Shown here one piece after another: positions 1 through 5,414 of a DNA stretch of 6,030 nucleotides; position 1 is the stretch's first letter; every line of letters begins with the position of its first letter. This DNA is from an uncultured Alphaproteobacteria bacterium. GTDB taxonomy: Bacteria; Pseudomonadota; Alphaproteobacteria; HIMB59. The translations under genes were made by a program, and so were the position numbers. The stretch spans positions 1 through 6,030 of the forward strand of contig CACGSS010000019.1 of assembly GCA_902575725.1 (NCBI GenBank), read 5' to 3'. The notes under the pieces are model-generated. The model was not told where the DNA came from, made no database searches, and saw only the letters and a list, made by a program, of their open reading frames with translations.

Positions 1-25
1 AATTAATTTTGGTATCTTACACTCA

Positions 26-847
26 ATGATTGAAAACAAAGTAAAAACTAAATGGCAAAAAAAAGAGGTTGTTCTTAATAGTTTTTTATCAATACCTAAT
101 ACTTTTACTGCTGAAATTATGTCTGAGCAAGGTTATGACGCCCTGACCATTGACTATCAACATGGGATGATTGGCTTTAGTGATTTATTTACAATGTTGC
201 AAAGTATTAGAAATAGTGGTGTCACTCCAATCTGTAGAGTTTCAGGACTAGATCACGCAGTAATATCGAAAGTTATGGATGCAGGCGCTTTGGGTATCAT
301 TTGTCCAATGATTAATAATAAAAAGCAAGCGGAAAAACTTGTTCAAGATTGTAAATATCCACCTGTAGGCATTAGAAGTTTTGGTCCAACAAGAGCTAAC
401 TTTTCCGTTAGTTCAAATTATTTTTATGAGTCAAATGATGGAACGTTTTGTCTTGCCATGATAGAAACTCAAGAAGCATTTGATAATCTTGATGATATAG
501 CATCCACTCCTGGTTTAGATGGACTTTACATAGGGACAGCTGATCTGACAATAGGGCTCAACCAAGGAAAATTAACCCCTGGTTTCGATCGAGCAGAACC
601 TGAGATGATTGAGTCAAAGAAGAAAATTTTAGAAATTGCCCATAAAAATGAAAAAGTTGCATGTCTTCATTGTGGGACTCCAGAGTATGCTGCAAAGGCA
701 TCCGAATGGGGTTTTGATCTTGTGACAATTTCAAATGATGTACGGTTATTATCTGGCGCAGCGGCCACTCATGTGAGAAAATTTAAAGAGCTTACTAATC
801 AAAACTACGATGAGTATGATAAAGATAATAATCCTAGCTCTTACTAG
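26..847 (+). CDS. HpcH/HpaI-family class II aldolase
   Basis: The 273-residue product is a cytoplasmic TIM-barrel aldolase of the HpcH/HpaI (2-keto-3-deoxy acid aldolase) family, which splits or forms pyruvate-type aldol products with a divalent metal. Seen by hand comparison with E. coli HpaI: catalytic His46 in DYQHG, Arg71 that binds the keto-acid carboxylate, metal ligands Glu147 (AMIETQEA) and Asp173 (GTADLT), and the family segment YPPVGIRSFGP at 111-121. The length is normal apart from a polar C-terminal tail (about 258-273, rich in N, D and Y). The frame stays open to the left edge of the window, but the ATG at 26 places the N-terminus where the family begins; no Shine-Dalgarno sequence is visible. 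The gene converges on the ABC operon with 8 nt between stop codons. The substrate cannot be told from sequence: relatives act on 2-keto-3-deoxy sugar acids (GarL, YfaU) or on homoprotocatechuate products. A sugar-acid role fits the neighbours but is inference. Confidence 0.9.
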   Translation: MIENKVKTKWQKKEVVLNSFLSIPNTFTAEIMSEQGYDALTIDYQHGMIGFSDLFTMLQSIRNSGVTPICRVSGLDHAVISKVMDAGALGIICPMINNKKQAEKLVQDCKYPPVGIRSFGPTRANFSVSSNYFYESNDGTFCLAMIETQEAFDNLDDIASTPGLDGLYIGTADLTIGLNQGKLTPGFDRAEPEMIESKKKILEIAHKNEKVACLHCGTPEYAAKASEWGFDLVTISNDVRLLSGAAATHVRKFKELTNQNYDEYDKDNNPSSY

Positions 848-855
848 TAAAAATA

Positions 856-1644
856 TTACACAGCTTCAAGCTCTTTGGCCAAATCACCTATTTGAGCACC
901 GCCAGCCATTAAACGCTTAACATCATCTCCACCTAATTCTGATGACTTTCCGGATCCTATTACTTCACCTAAGCTTAAGAATGTAAATCGATCAGCAATA
1001 AGTCTTGCGTGGATTTCATTGTGAGTAATCAAAATAATAGCTATATTTCCTAATTGTTGGACTTTTTTAATAGTTTTTAAAACTTCCATTTGTTGTTTTT
1101 GCCCAAGTGCAGATGTAGGTTCATCCAAAATTAAAATCTTAGCACCAAAGTAAATAGCTCTTGCAATAGCAAGTGTCTGTCTTTGACCACCTGACATAGT
1201 TCCAACTGGCTGCGTCGGATCTGATATATTTATACCTATCTTTCCCATTTCAGTAATTGTGATTTCATCCATTTTTTTAAAATCTAATATTCCAAAAGGA
1301 CCGGGTCCTTTTTTTAATTCATTTCCCAAGAAAAAATTTCGTGTCACAGAAGTCAAGGCGTTAAGTGCTAGATCTTGATAGACGGTTCCTATACCTGCAC
1401 TAGTGGCCTCTCTTGGAGAACTGAATTTTACTTCACTTCCTCCGACTTTAATTATTCCAGAAGTTGGCTGGTGAACTCCTGATAAAACTTTAATAAGAGT
1501 AGATTTTCCAGCACCGTTGTCCCCTAGTAATGCGTGAACTTCTCCAGGTAGAACATTTAAAGATACACCGTTCAATGCTGTAAATGTTCCAAACTTTTTT
1601 ACGAGATCTGTAATTTCTATAAATGGTGAATTATTGTTTTCCAT
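856..1644 (-). CDS. Sugar ABC transporter ATP-binding protein, FrcA-like
   Basis: The 262-residue product is a cytoplasmic ATPase that powers sugar import with the permease encoded just upstream. All nucleotide-binding motifs are present in order: Walker A GDNGAGKST (41-49), Q-loop Gln90 (VYQD), signature MSGGQ (150-154, Met in place of the usual Leu), Walker B ILILDE (170-175, with catalytic Glu175), D-loop SAL, and H-loop His208 (ITHN). It has a single nucleotide-binding domain, as in rhizobial FrcA, unlike the double-domain RbsA/XylG type, so it should act as a homodimer. The C-terminal MAGGAQ stretch also recalls FrcA. The ATG follows the permease stop codon (TAG) by 2 nt, so translational coupling is likely; only a weak purine stretch (GGGTAG) precedes it. 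It is the last gene of the three-gene operon, and no terminator is visible after it. The transporter role is secure; the sugar is unknown. Confidence 0.95.
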   Translation of the reverse strand: MENNNSPFIEITDLVKKFGTFTALNGVSLNVLPGEVHALLGDNGAGKSTLIKVLSGVHQPTSGIIKVGGSEVKFSSPREATSAGIGTVYQDLALNALTSVTRNFFLGNELKKGPGPFGILDFKKMDEITITEMGKIGINISDPTQPVGTMSGGQRQTLAIARAIYFGAKILILDEPTSALGQKQQMEVLKTIKKVQQLGNIAIILITHNEIHARLIADRFTFLSLGEVIGSGKSSELGGDDVKRLMAGGAQIGDLAKELEAV

Positions 1645-1646
1645 AT

Positions 1647-3230
1647 CTAAATACTACCCATAATTCGTTTTCTAATATTTTCGTTAGTCAAAGCAGATGC
1701 TATGATTACTAATCCTAAGAATACTCTATAAAATGATCCGTCTATGCCTGGAATATAAAAGAATGCTTCTTTAGCAACACCAAATATAAATGCACCGACA
1801 ACAATACCCAGTATTGTGCCAAAACCACCTGTTAAAACAACGCCACCAATCACAGCTGCAGCAATTGCCTCTAATTCTTTTAAATTACCTTTAGCCGCGT
1901 CTGCTGTATTAACTTCAAAAACTTGAGCGGTTGCAAAAATTGTTGCACAAAAAGCGGAAAACATAAATAGAGATACTTTAACCTTATCTGTAGGCACACC
2001 ATTTGCCTTGGCTGCACTCAAATTTCCACCAGTCGAGTAGATCCAGTTACCTGCTTGGGTTTTACTCAGAACAATGTAACAAATAATAGCTAAAATTAGC
2101 CAAATCATGACGCAGGAATATAAACCTGAGGCAAACTGATTTCCAAAATTATTAGTGTTCCAATCAACCGGGTAATAAAGCCAATCAAAAACAGGTTCTA
2201 AAATATCTCCACCAAAAAAGTTCGCAACGGGGCGAGCAGTTATAAGAGAGTCAATGTAAACTCTTGCTATATCAACATCAGTAACTGTTTTAGGTACTAC
2301 TGGATCGATTTGAAAGTTAGCAATTTTTTCTTGAATCATGCCAACCATATAATCATTACCACTTTGCTGAGCATTTGCTAAAGCTTCTTGTAAAGGTTTA
2401 GTTCCTTTATCAAGCAAAATTTGTGTCTTGGCTTCAGCTACTCTTTGGTAAGTGTATTCTAATCTATCTGTAATTGTTGCAACTGTGTCAGCTGGTATAT
2501 CTTTGGCTATAGCTACTAGATCAGCTTCCGGTAAAGCTTTTGCTTTTTCTCTTACCATTTCTCCATGGCCAGGGACATTTACAATATTTTTTATATCTGG
2601 AATCTCTGTGACAGTAGTCGCCCCTTTTGTCTGATCTGGTCTATGATTAAAAGATCTTAGAGAAACTTCTGTTAATCCTCTGAGAAAAAATAAGCCCCCA
2701 AGTGTAACAATGAATGATGGCAAACCAGACTTAACAACAATAGTTCCTTGTAACCACCCAAAAAATAAAGTGAAGCATAAAGTTATAAAGATAGCTAAAA
2801 TTGGAGAGACATCAGAGATGTGAAATAACGTGTAAAATTCAATATGAAAACCACCCTCAAAAGATATGTAGGGTATGATGACTGAAAAACCCCATCTTAA
2901 AATCATTGCCATGCAGGCACCAGCGAAACCAATCATTGATCCGATTGAAAGATCAAATTCTCCAGCGATTATTAACAAACCTGCTCCTATTGCAATTATA
3001 CCTAATTGAGAAATAACTCTTAAGAAATTTCTAATACCAAGAGCATTAAAACCCTCACCGGTAAAGGGGTTCCATGACATCTCCCCAGCAGGAATTGAAA
3101 AGTAGCCCAACATACCAAATAAAAGTAGCATCACTCCTATTGGACCGACTTCTGGTCTAGATATTAATGCTGTAAACCATGTCTTTTTTTGATGTCTATC
3201 TGACTCTTGTCTTTGAGTTGTAGCTGACAT
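1647..3230 (-). CDS. Sugar ABC transporter permease, FrcC/RbsC-like, with large periplasmic insertions
   Basis: This inner-membrane permease belongs to the BPD_transp_2 (RbsC/FrcC/XylH) family. Family landmarks: AGEFDLSIGSMIG (89-101), LPSFIVTLGGLFFLRGL (170-186), the cytoplasmic GNWIYSTGG...AAKANGV segment (395-412), and ELEAIAAAVIGG...LTGG (452-469). Hydrophobic segments fall near 29-46, 70-90, 96-115, 143-160, 172-186, 371-389, 418-436, 453-468, 472-488 and 500-514. At 527 residues it is much longer than the usual 320-360. The excess sits in two places: a loop at about 112-141, and a polar, helix-prone soluble region at about 190-335 with no hydrophobic span. Counting helices from a cytoplasmic N-terminus (RQESDRHQKK) puts both on the periplasmic side. 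The frame runs unbroken through both, with family motifs on either side, so this is not a frameshift. No Shine-Dalgarno sequence is visible within 15 nt of the ATG. It lies 77 nt after the binding-protein gene, behind a terminator hairpin. The permease call is firm; the role of the insertions is unknown. Confidence 0.93.
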   Translation of the reverse strand: MSATTQRQESDRHQKKTWFTALISRPEVGPIGVMLLLFGMLGYFSIPAGEMSWNPFTGEGFNALGIRNFLRVISQLGIIAIGAGLLIIAGEFDLSIGSMIGFAGACMAMILRWGFSVIIPYISFEGGFHIEFYTLFHISDVSPILAIFITLCFTLFFGWLQGTIVVKSGLPSFIVTLGGLFFLRGLTEVSLRSFNHRPDQTKGATTVTEIPDIKNIVNVPGHGEMVREKAKALPEADLVAIAKDIPADTVATITDRLEYTYQRVAEAKTQILLDKGTKPLQEALANAQQSGNDYMVGMIQEKIANFQIDPVVPKTVTDVDIARVYIDSLITARPVANFFGGDILEPVFDWLYYPVDWNTNNFGNQFASGLYSCVMIWLILAIICYIVLSKTQAGNWIYSTGGNLSAAKANGVPTDKVKVSLFMFSAFCATIFATAQVFEVNTADAAKGNLKELEAIAAAVIGGVVLTGGFGTILGIVVGAFIFGVAKEAFFYIPGIDGSFYRVFLGLVIIASALTNENIRKRIMGSI

Positions 3231-3264
3231 GATTAAATTTAGATAAATACTCTCTGTAGTTTAT

Positions 3265-3293
3265 AAAAAAGTGGGCAATAAATTGCCCACTTT
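3265..3293 (-). terminator. Intrinsic terminator/attenuator between binding-protein and permease genes
   Basis: On the minus strand a perfect 11-bp inverted repeat (AAAGTGGGCAA, 4-nt loop, TTGCCCACTTT; 3268-3293) is followed by T residues to 3265, giving six T in a row when the end of the stem is counted. It begins 14 nt after the binding-protein stop codon and ends 34 nt before the permease start. On the plus strand no T tract follows, so it works in the minus direction. Such hairpins after a binding-protein gene commonly let partial read-through occur and protect the upstream mRNA, raising the amount of binding protein over membrane components. The structure is seen directly; the partial read-through is inferred. 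Confidence 0.85.
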
Positions 3294-3307
3294 GAAATTA
3301 AATAAAA

Positions 3308-4210
3308 TTATCTATCAATACCTGCTAATGCAGAAACTGATGATGCGTTTGACTTGTCAACAAATCCAGGTCCTGAAGGAATATTAGCACCTGGTAATAG
3401 TCCAGCACCATTGTTGTATAGGTGAAGAACTACGATAGGCATATAACCTTGTAGACGTTGTTGTTGGTCGATTGTGTATGCAACTTTTCCTGAAGCGATT
3501 AAATCCATAACTTCTGGACTTAAGTCAAAACAAGAGTGATGTACTGACATACCTAAATCATCAATAGCTTTTTGAACACCTGAACAAACGTGTGGTCCAA
3601 CTGATAATACAGCATCGACGTCAGGGTTTGCTTGTAAACCAGCAGCAGCTCTTGTTGGGATTGAAGCAGGGTCATTAGAAGTGTCTACGTTAGTTGTTGG
3701 TAGAGCTTCTGCGTAACCGCCACATCTATCTGTAAGAGCAGTGTTGTAAGCTTCCTGAATCATGCAAAGGGCTTTAGTTGCACCTTCTGCTTTAGCTCTT
3801 TCACCAGCTTTTTGACCAGCAAGAAATTCAGGCTGACCAACGTGCATTAATGCGCCAAGAGAAGCTGAAGACTCTAAACCTGAGTTCATAGTAATAACTG
3901 GAATACCAGCAGCAACAGCATCTTTGATTGCTTGACCTAAAGCTTCTGGATCAGGAAGTGAAACTACCATACCATCAGGCTGAGTAGCAGCGGCAGCTGC
4001 AATTGACTTAGCCATGTCACCTAGGTCTCCAGATGGATTGAAAATGTATTCAAAATCTGCACCTACGTGTCTAGCAGCATCTTCACCACCTTTTTGCACA
4101 ACAGGCCAGAAAGGGTCTTTACCCTCACCGTGTGTAACCATTACAAATCTCTCAGCAAAAGCAGAAAGAGATAGGAATGATACAAGAATTGTAAGAATTA
4201 TTTTTTTCAT
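3308..4210 (-). CDS. Periplasmic sugar-binding protein of the ABC transporter, FrcB-like
   Basis: The 300-residue product begins with a Sec signal peptide: MKK, a hydrophobic core (IILTILVSFLSL) and an AFA|E cleavage site after residue 19. The mature protein is a two-lobed sugar-binding protein of the Periplasmic_binding_4/RbsB type that captures sugar and delivers it to the permease. Family features are the first-strand GKDPFWPVVQKGGEDAAR (30-47, with aromatic Phe34-Trp35 that usually stack on the sugar), Asn109, and TIDQQQRLQGY (246-256, with Asp247) in the second lobe. Cys149 and Cys163 (ALC...DRC) match a cysteine pair I recall in FrcB-like proteins and may form a disulfide; Cys209 and Cys227 could form another. 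It is the first gene of the import operon, read from the divergent promoter region behind a perfect AGGAGG. It is visibly more G+C-rich, with many GCA/GCT alanine codons, than its neighbours, consistent with high expression. The ligand is not predictable; a pentose or hexose is likely. Confidence 0.94.
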   Translation of the reverse strand: MKKIILTILVSFLSLSAFAERFVMVTHGEGKDPFWPVVQKGGEDAARHVGADFEYIFNPSGDLGDMAKSIAAAAATQPDGMVVSLPDPEALGQAIKDAVAAGIPVITMNSGLESSASLGALMHVGQPEFLAGQKAGERAKAEGATKALCMIQEAYNTALTDRCGGYAEALPTTNVDTSNDPASIPTRAAAGLQANPDVDAVLSVGPHVCSGVQKAIDDLGMSVHHSCFDLSPEVMDLIASGKVAYTIDQQQRLQGYMPIVVLHLYNNGAGLLPGANIPSGPGFVDKSNASSVSALAGIDR

Positions 4211-4215
4211 AAATT

Positions 4216-4221
4216 CCTCCT
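4216..4221 (-). promoter_or_regulatory. Strong ribosome binding site of the binding-protein gene
   Basis: On the minus strand a perfect AGGAGG lies 5 nt before the ATG of the binding-protein gene. It is the only consensus Shine-Dalgarno sequence in the window; the permease, isomerase, aldolase and transketolase genes have none that is clear. This fixes the start at 4210 and points to high translation of the binding protein. Confidence 0.85.
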
Positions 4222-4239
4222 ATGTTTATAAACGAGTGC

Positions 4240-4269
4240 ATATTAGTCAATTTTTGTGATCAATTCCAA
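4240..4269 (-). promoter_or_regulatory. Candidate sigma70-type promoter of the sugar-import operon
   Basis: On the minus strand TTGGAA (4269-4264) and TAATAT (4245-4240) are separated by 18 nt. They would start transcription near 4233, leaving a leader of about 23 nt that contains the AGGAGG. An alternative -35, TTGACT (4250-4245), has no good -10 at the right distance: TATAAA is only 14 nt away and TAAACA 16 nt away. The assignment is by eye in a very AT-rich region, so it is tentative. Confidence 0.45.
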
Positions 4270-4290
4270 ATAAATGTTGCAAAAAAACAT

Positions 4291-4307
4291 GCAAATAAGA
4301 CATTTGC
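4291..4307. repeat. Second inverted repeat in the divergent promoter region
   Basis: GCAAAT, 5 nt, ATTTGC form a 17-bp inverted repeat. Just before it (4277-4294) TTGCA and TGCAA are also in inverted orientation, 8 nt apart, so TGCAA-type half-sites occur several times between 4277 and 4308. This lies upstream of both candidate promoters, where an activator or a second repressor dimer could bind. In a region this rich in A and T, a 6-bp repeat can arise by chance. Confidence 0.3.
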
Positions 4308-4328
4308 GACAAAAATATCATCTCAACT

Positions 4329-4343
4329 GTTCAATTCTTGAAC
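4329..4343. promoter_or_regulatory. Candidate operator, 15-bp palindrome
   Basis: GTTCAATTCTTGAAC is a perfect 6-bp inverted repeat around a 3-nt centre in the divergent region between transporter and catabolic genes. Its right arm overlaps the candidate -35 of the isomerase gene. The size and symmetry suit a dimeric repressor such as a GntR- or LacI-family sugar regulator, but no regulator gene lies in the window, so the binding protein is unknown. Confidence 0.4.
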
Positions 4344-4366
4344 TATGAGTTAATTAAAATTATTGA
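4338..4366 (+). promoter_or_regulatory. Candidate promoter of the isomerase-transketolase genes
   Basis: TTGAAC (4338-4343) and TATTGA (4361-4366) are separated by 17 nt on the plus strand, about 36 nt before the isomerase ATG. The -35 is the right arm of a perfect inverted repeat, as would suit repression. A second candidate further down, TTGATA (4363-4368) with TAATAG (4385-4390) at 16 nt, would begin transcription almost at the ATG and give a nearly leaderless mRNA, which would agree with the missing Shine-Dalgarno sequence. Neither is proven. Confidence 0.35.
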
Positions 4367-4401
4367 TAGCTAAAATAATTTAAATAATAGAAAATGTATT
4401 C

Positions 4402-5391
4402 ATGAAAAAACAAGAGTTTGGTGCAGGTATTTGGCATTTTGCCACCTATCTTGATAGATATGCAACAGATGGTTATGGCGAACCAAGAAGTGTACTCGAT
4501 GCCATAGAACTTGCTGGACAAGTAAAAGACCTTTCATACGTAGATCTAAATTTTCCATACTTTGGAGGGAGTTACTCGAATGAGCAAATAAAAGATGCTC
4601 TCGATAAAGCTAATTTAAAAGTGATTGGTATTACTCCTGAAATTTATACAAGAGAATTCTCAAAGGGAGCGTTCACAAATCCTGATCCGAGTATTAGAAA
4701 AAGAGCGCATGAACTAATTACTCGAGCTTGCGAGGCTGTGAGATTTTTTAATGCCAAATATGTTAAGCTTTGGCCTGGACAAGATGGTTGGGACTATCCG
4801 TTTCAAGTTGATCATAAATCGTTATGGAAAAATTCGATGGATGGTGTGGGAAAATTAGCAAGTGAAAATACTGATTTAAATTTTGTAATAGAATATAAAC
4901 CAAGAGAGCCAAGGGTAAAAATGAGCTATGACTCTGTTTCAAGAACTATTCTTGGTATTGAAAAAATAGGTCTTCCTAATATCGGACTTCTTCTTGATTT
5001 TGGTCATGCAATTTATGGTGGAGAGTCAGCTGCTGACTCGGCTCAATTAGCTATTGATTATGGTAGGCTATTTGGAATGGATGTTAATGATAACTTTAGA
5101 TCATGGGACGATGATCTTTTAGCTGGTAGTCTTCACCCCATAGAGCTTTTTGAATTTTTTTATGTTCTAAGAAAAAATAATTGGGAGGGTGTTTGGCAAC
5201 TGGATCAGTTTCCATTTAGAGAAGATAGTGTGGTAATGGCAAATATGGCTATAGATTTTTTAAAAGCTGTTGATAAAGCCCTAGATGATTTAGACATTGA
5301 AGCATTAACAAAAGCTCAAGCAAATCATGATGCCATGGCTGCTTTAAAAATTGCTCAAAAAGCTTTATATAAACATTTATCCCAAGACTAA
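4402..5391 (+). CDS. Xylose-isomerase-like TIM-barrel sugar isomerase
   Basis: The 329-residue cytoplasmic TIM-barrel protein follows the class I xylose isomerase pattern along most of its length. By hand alignment, [15 protein letters not shown] (88-102) matches Xyl[27 protein letters not shown] (120-131) matches YVxWGGREG; and IEYKPREP (163-170) matches IEPKPxEP, keeping the metal-ligand Glu164 and the Lys166 equivalent of XylA Lys183. LLDFGHA (197-203) matches NIEANHA, with Asp for Glu and His202 kept; MDVND (226-230) plus the Asp236-238 cluster match the DANRGD and D255/D257 region; and WQLDQFP (265-271) matches WDxDQFP. The expected ring-opening His (XylA His54) falls on Asn50 (VDLNF). 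An aldose-ketose isomerase is therefore likely, with a substrate other than xylose, but an epimerase or dehydratase of the same superfamily is possible. It is transcribed divergently from the transporter and lies 23 nt before the split transketolase gene. No Shine-Dalgarno sequence precedes the ATG. The C-terminus (about 290-329) is helical. Confidence 0.85.
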   Translation: MKKQEFGAGIWHFATYLDRYATDGYGEPRSVLDAIELAGQVKDLSYVDLNFPYFGGSYSNEQIKDALDKANLKVIGITPEIYTREFSKGAFTNPDPSIRKRAHELITRACEAVRFFNAKYVKLWPGQDGWDYPFQVDHKSLWKNSMDGVGKLASENTDLNFVIEYKPREPRVKMSYDSVSRTILGIEKIGLPNIGLLLDFGHAIYGGESAADSAQLAIDYGRLFGMDVNDNFRSWDDDLLAGSLHPIELFEFFYVLRKNNWEGVWQLDQFPFREDSVVMANMAIDFLKAVDKALDDLDIEALTKAQANHDAMAALKIAQKALYKHLSQD

Positions 5392-5414
5392 AACTATTTA
5401 CTATTCAATAAATA

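Noticed and set aside
1..28. An earlier start for the aldolase, since its frame is open to the left edge.
   Set aside because: The ATG at 26 gives the family's usual N-terminal length before the first conserved strand, and no other ATG, GTG or TTG is in frame in the 25 nt before it except a TTA-containing stretch that is not a start.
785..876. Inverted pair AAAGAGCTT (785-793) and AAGCTCTTT (868-876) as a possible long hairpin across the convergent gene ends.
   Set aside because: The arms are separated by 74 nt, and both simply encode a Lys-Glu-Leu near the C-terminus of each protein; chance is the simpler explanation.
1195..1197. Met in place of Leu in the ABC signature (MSGGQ) as a sign of an inactive ATPase.
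   Set aside because: Hydrophobic substitutions at this position are tolerated, and every catalytic motif (Walker A Lys, Walker B Asp-Glu, Q-loop and H-loop) is intact.
2452..2634. Plus-strand open frame of 60 codons inside the permease gene.
   Set aside because: It lies wholly antisense to the permease coding region, has no ribosome binding site or recognisable domain, and its composition follows the opposite strand's codons.
1647..3230. The long permease as a frameshift, gene fusion or assembly error.
   Set aside because: The family motifs before and after the insertion are in one uninterrupted frame, base composition does not change sharply, and the inserted region contains no start or stop signals or leftover domain of another gene.
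4014..4259. Plus-strand open frame of 81 codons over the start of the binding-protein gene and its promoter region.
   Set aside because: It is antisense to the signal-peptide end of a clearly real gene and runs through its ribosome binding site and promoter; it shows no protein-family pattern.
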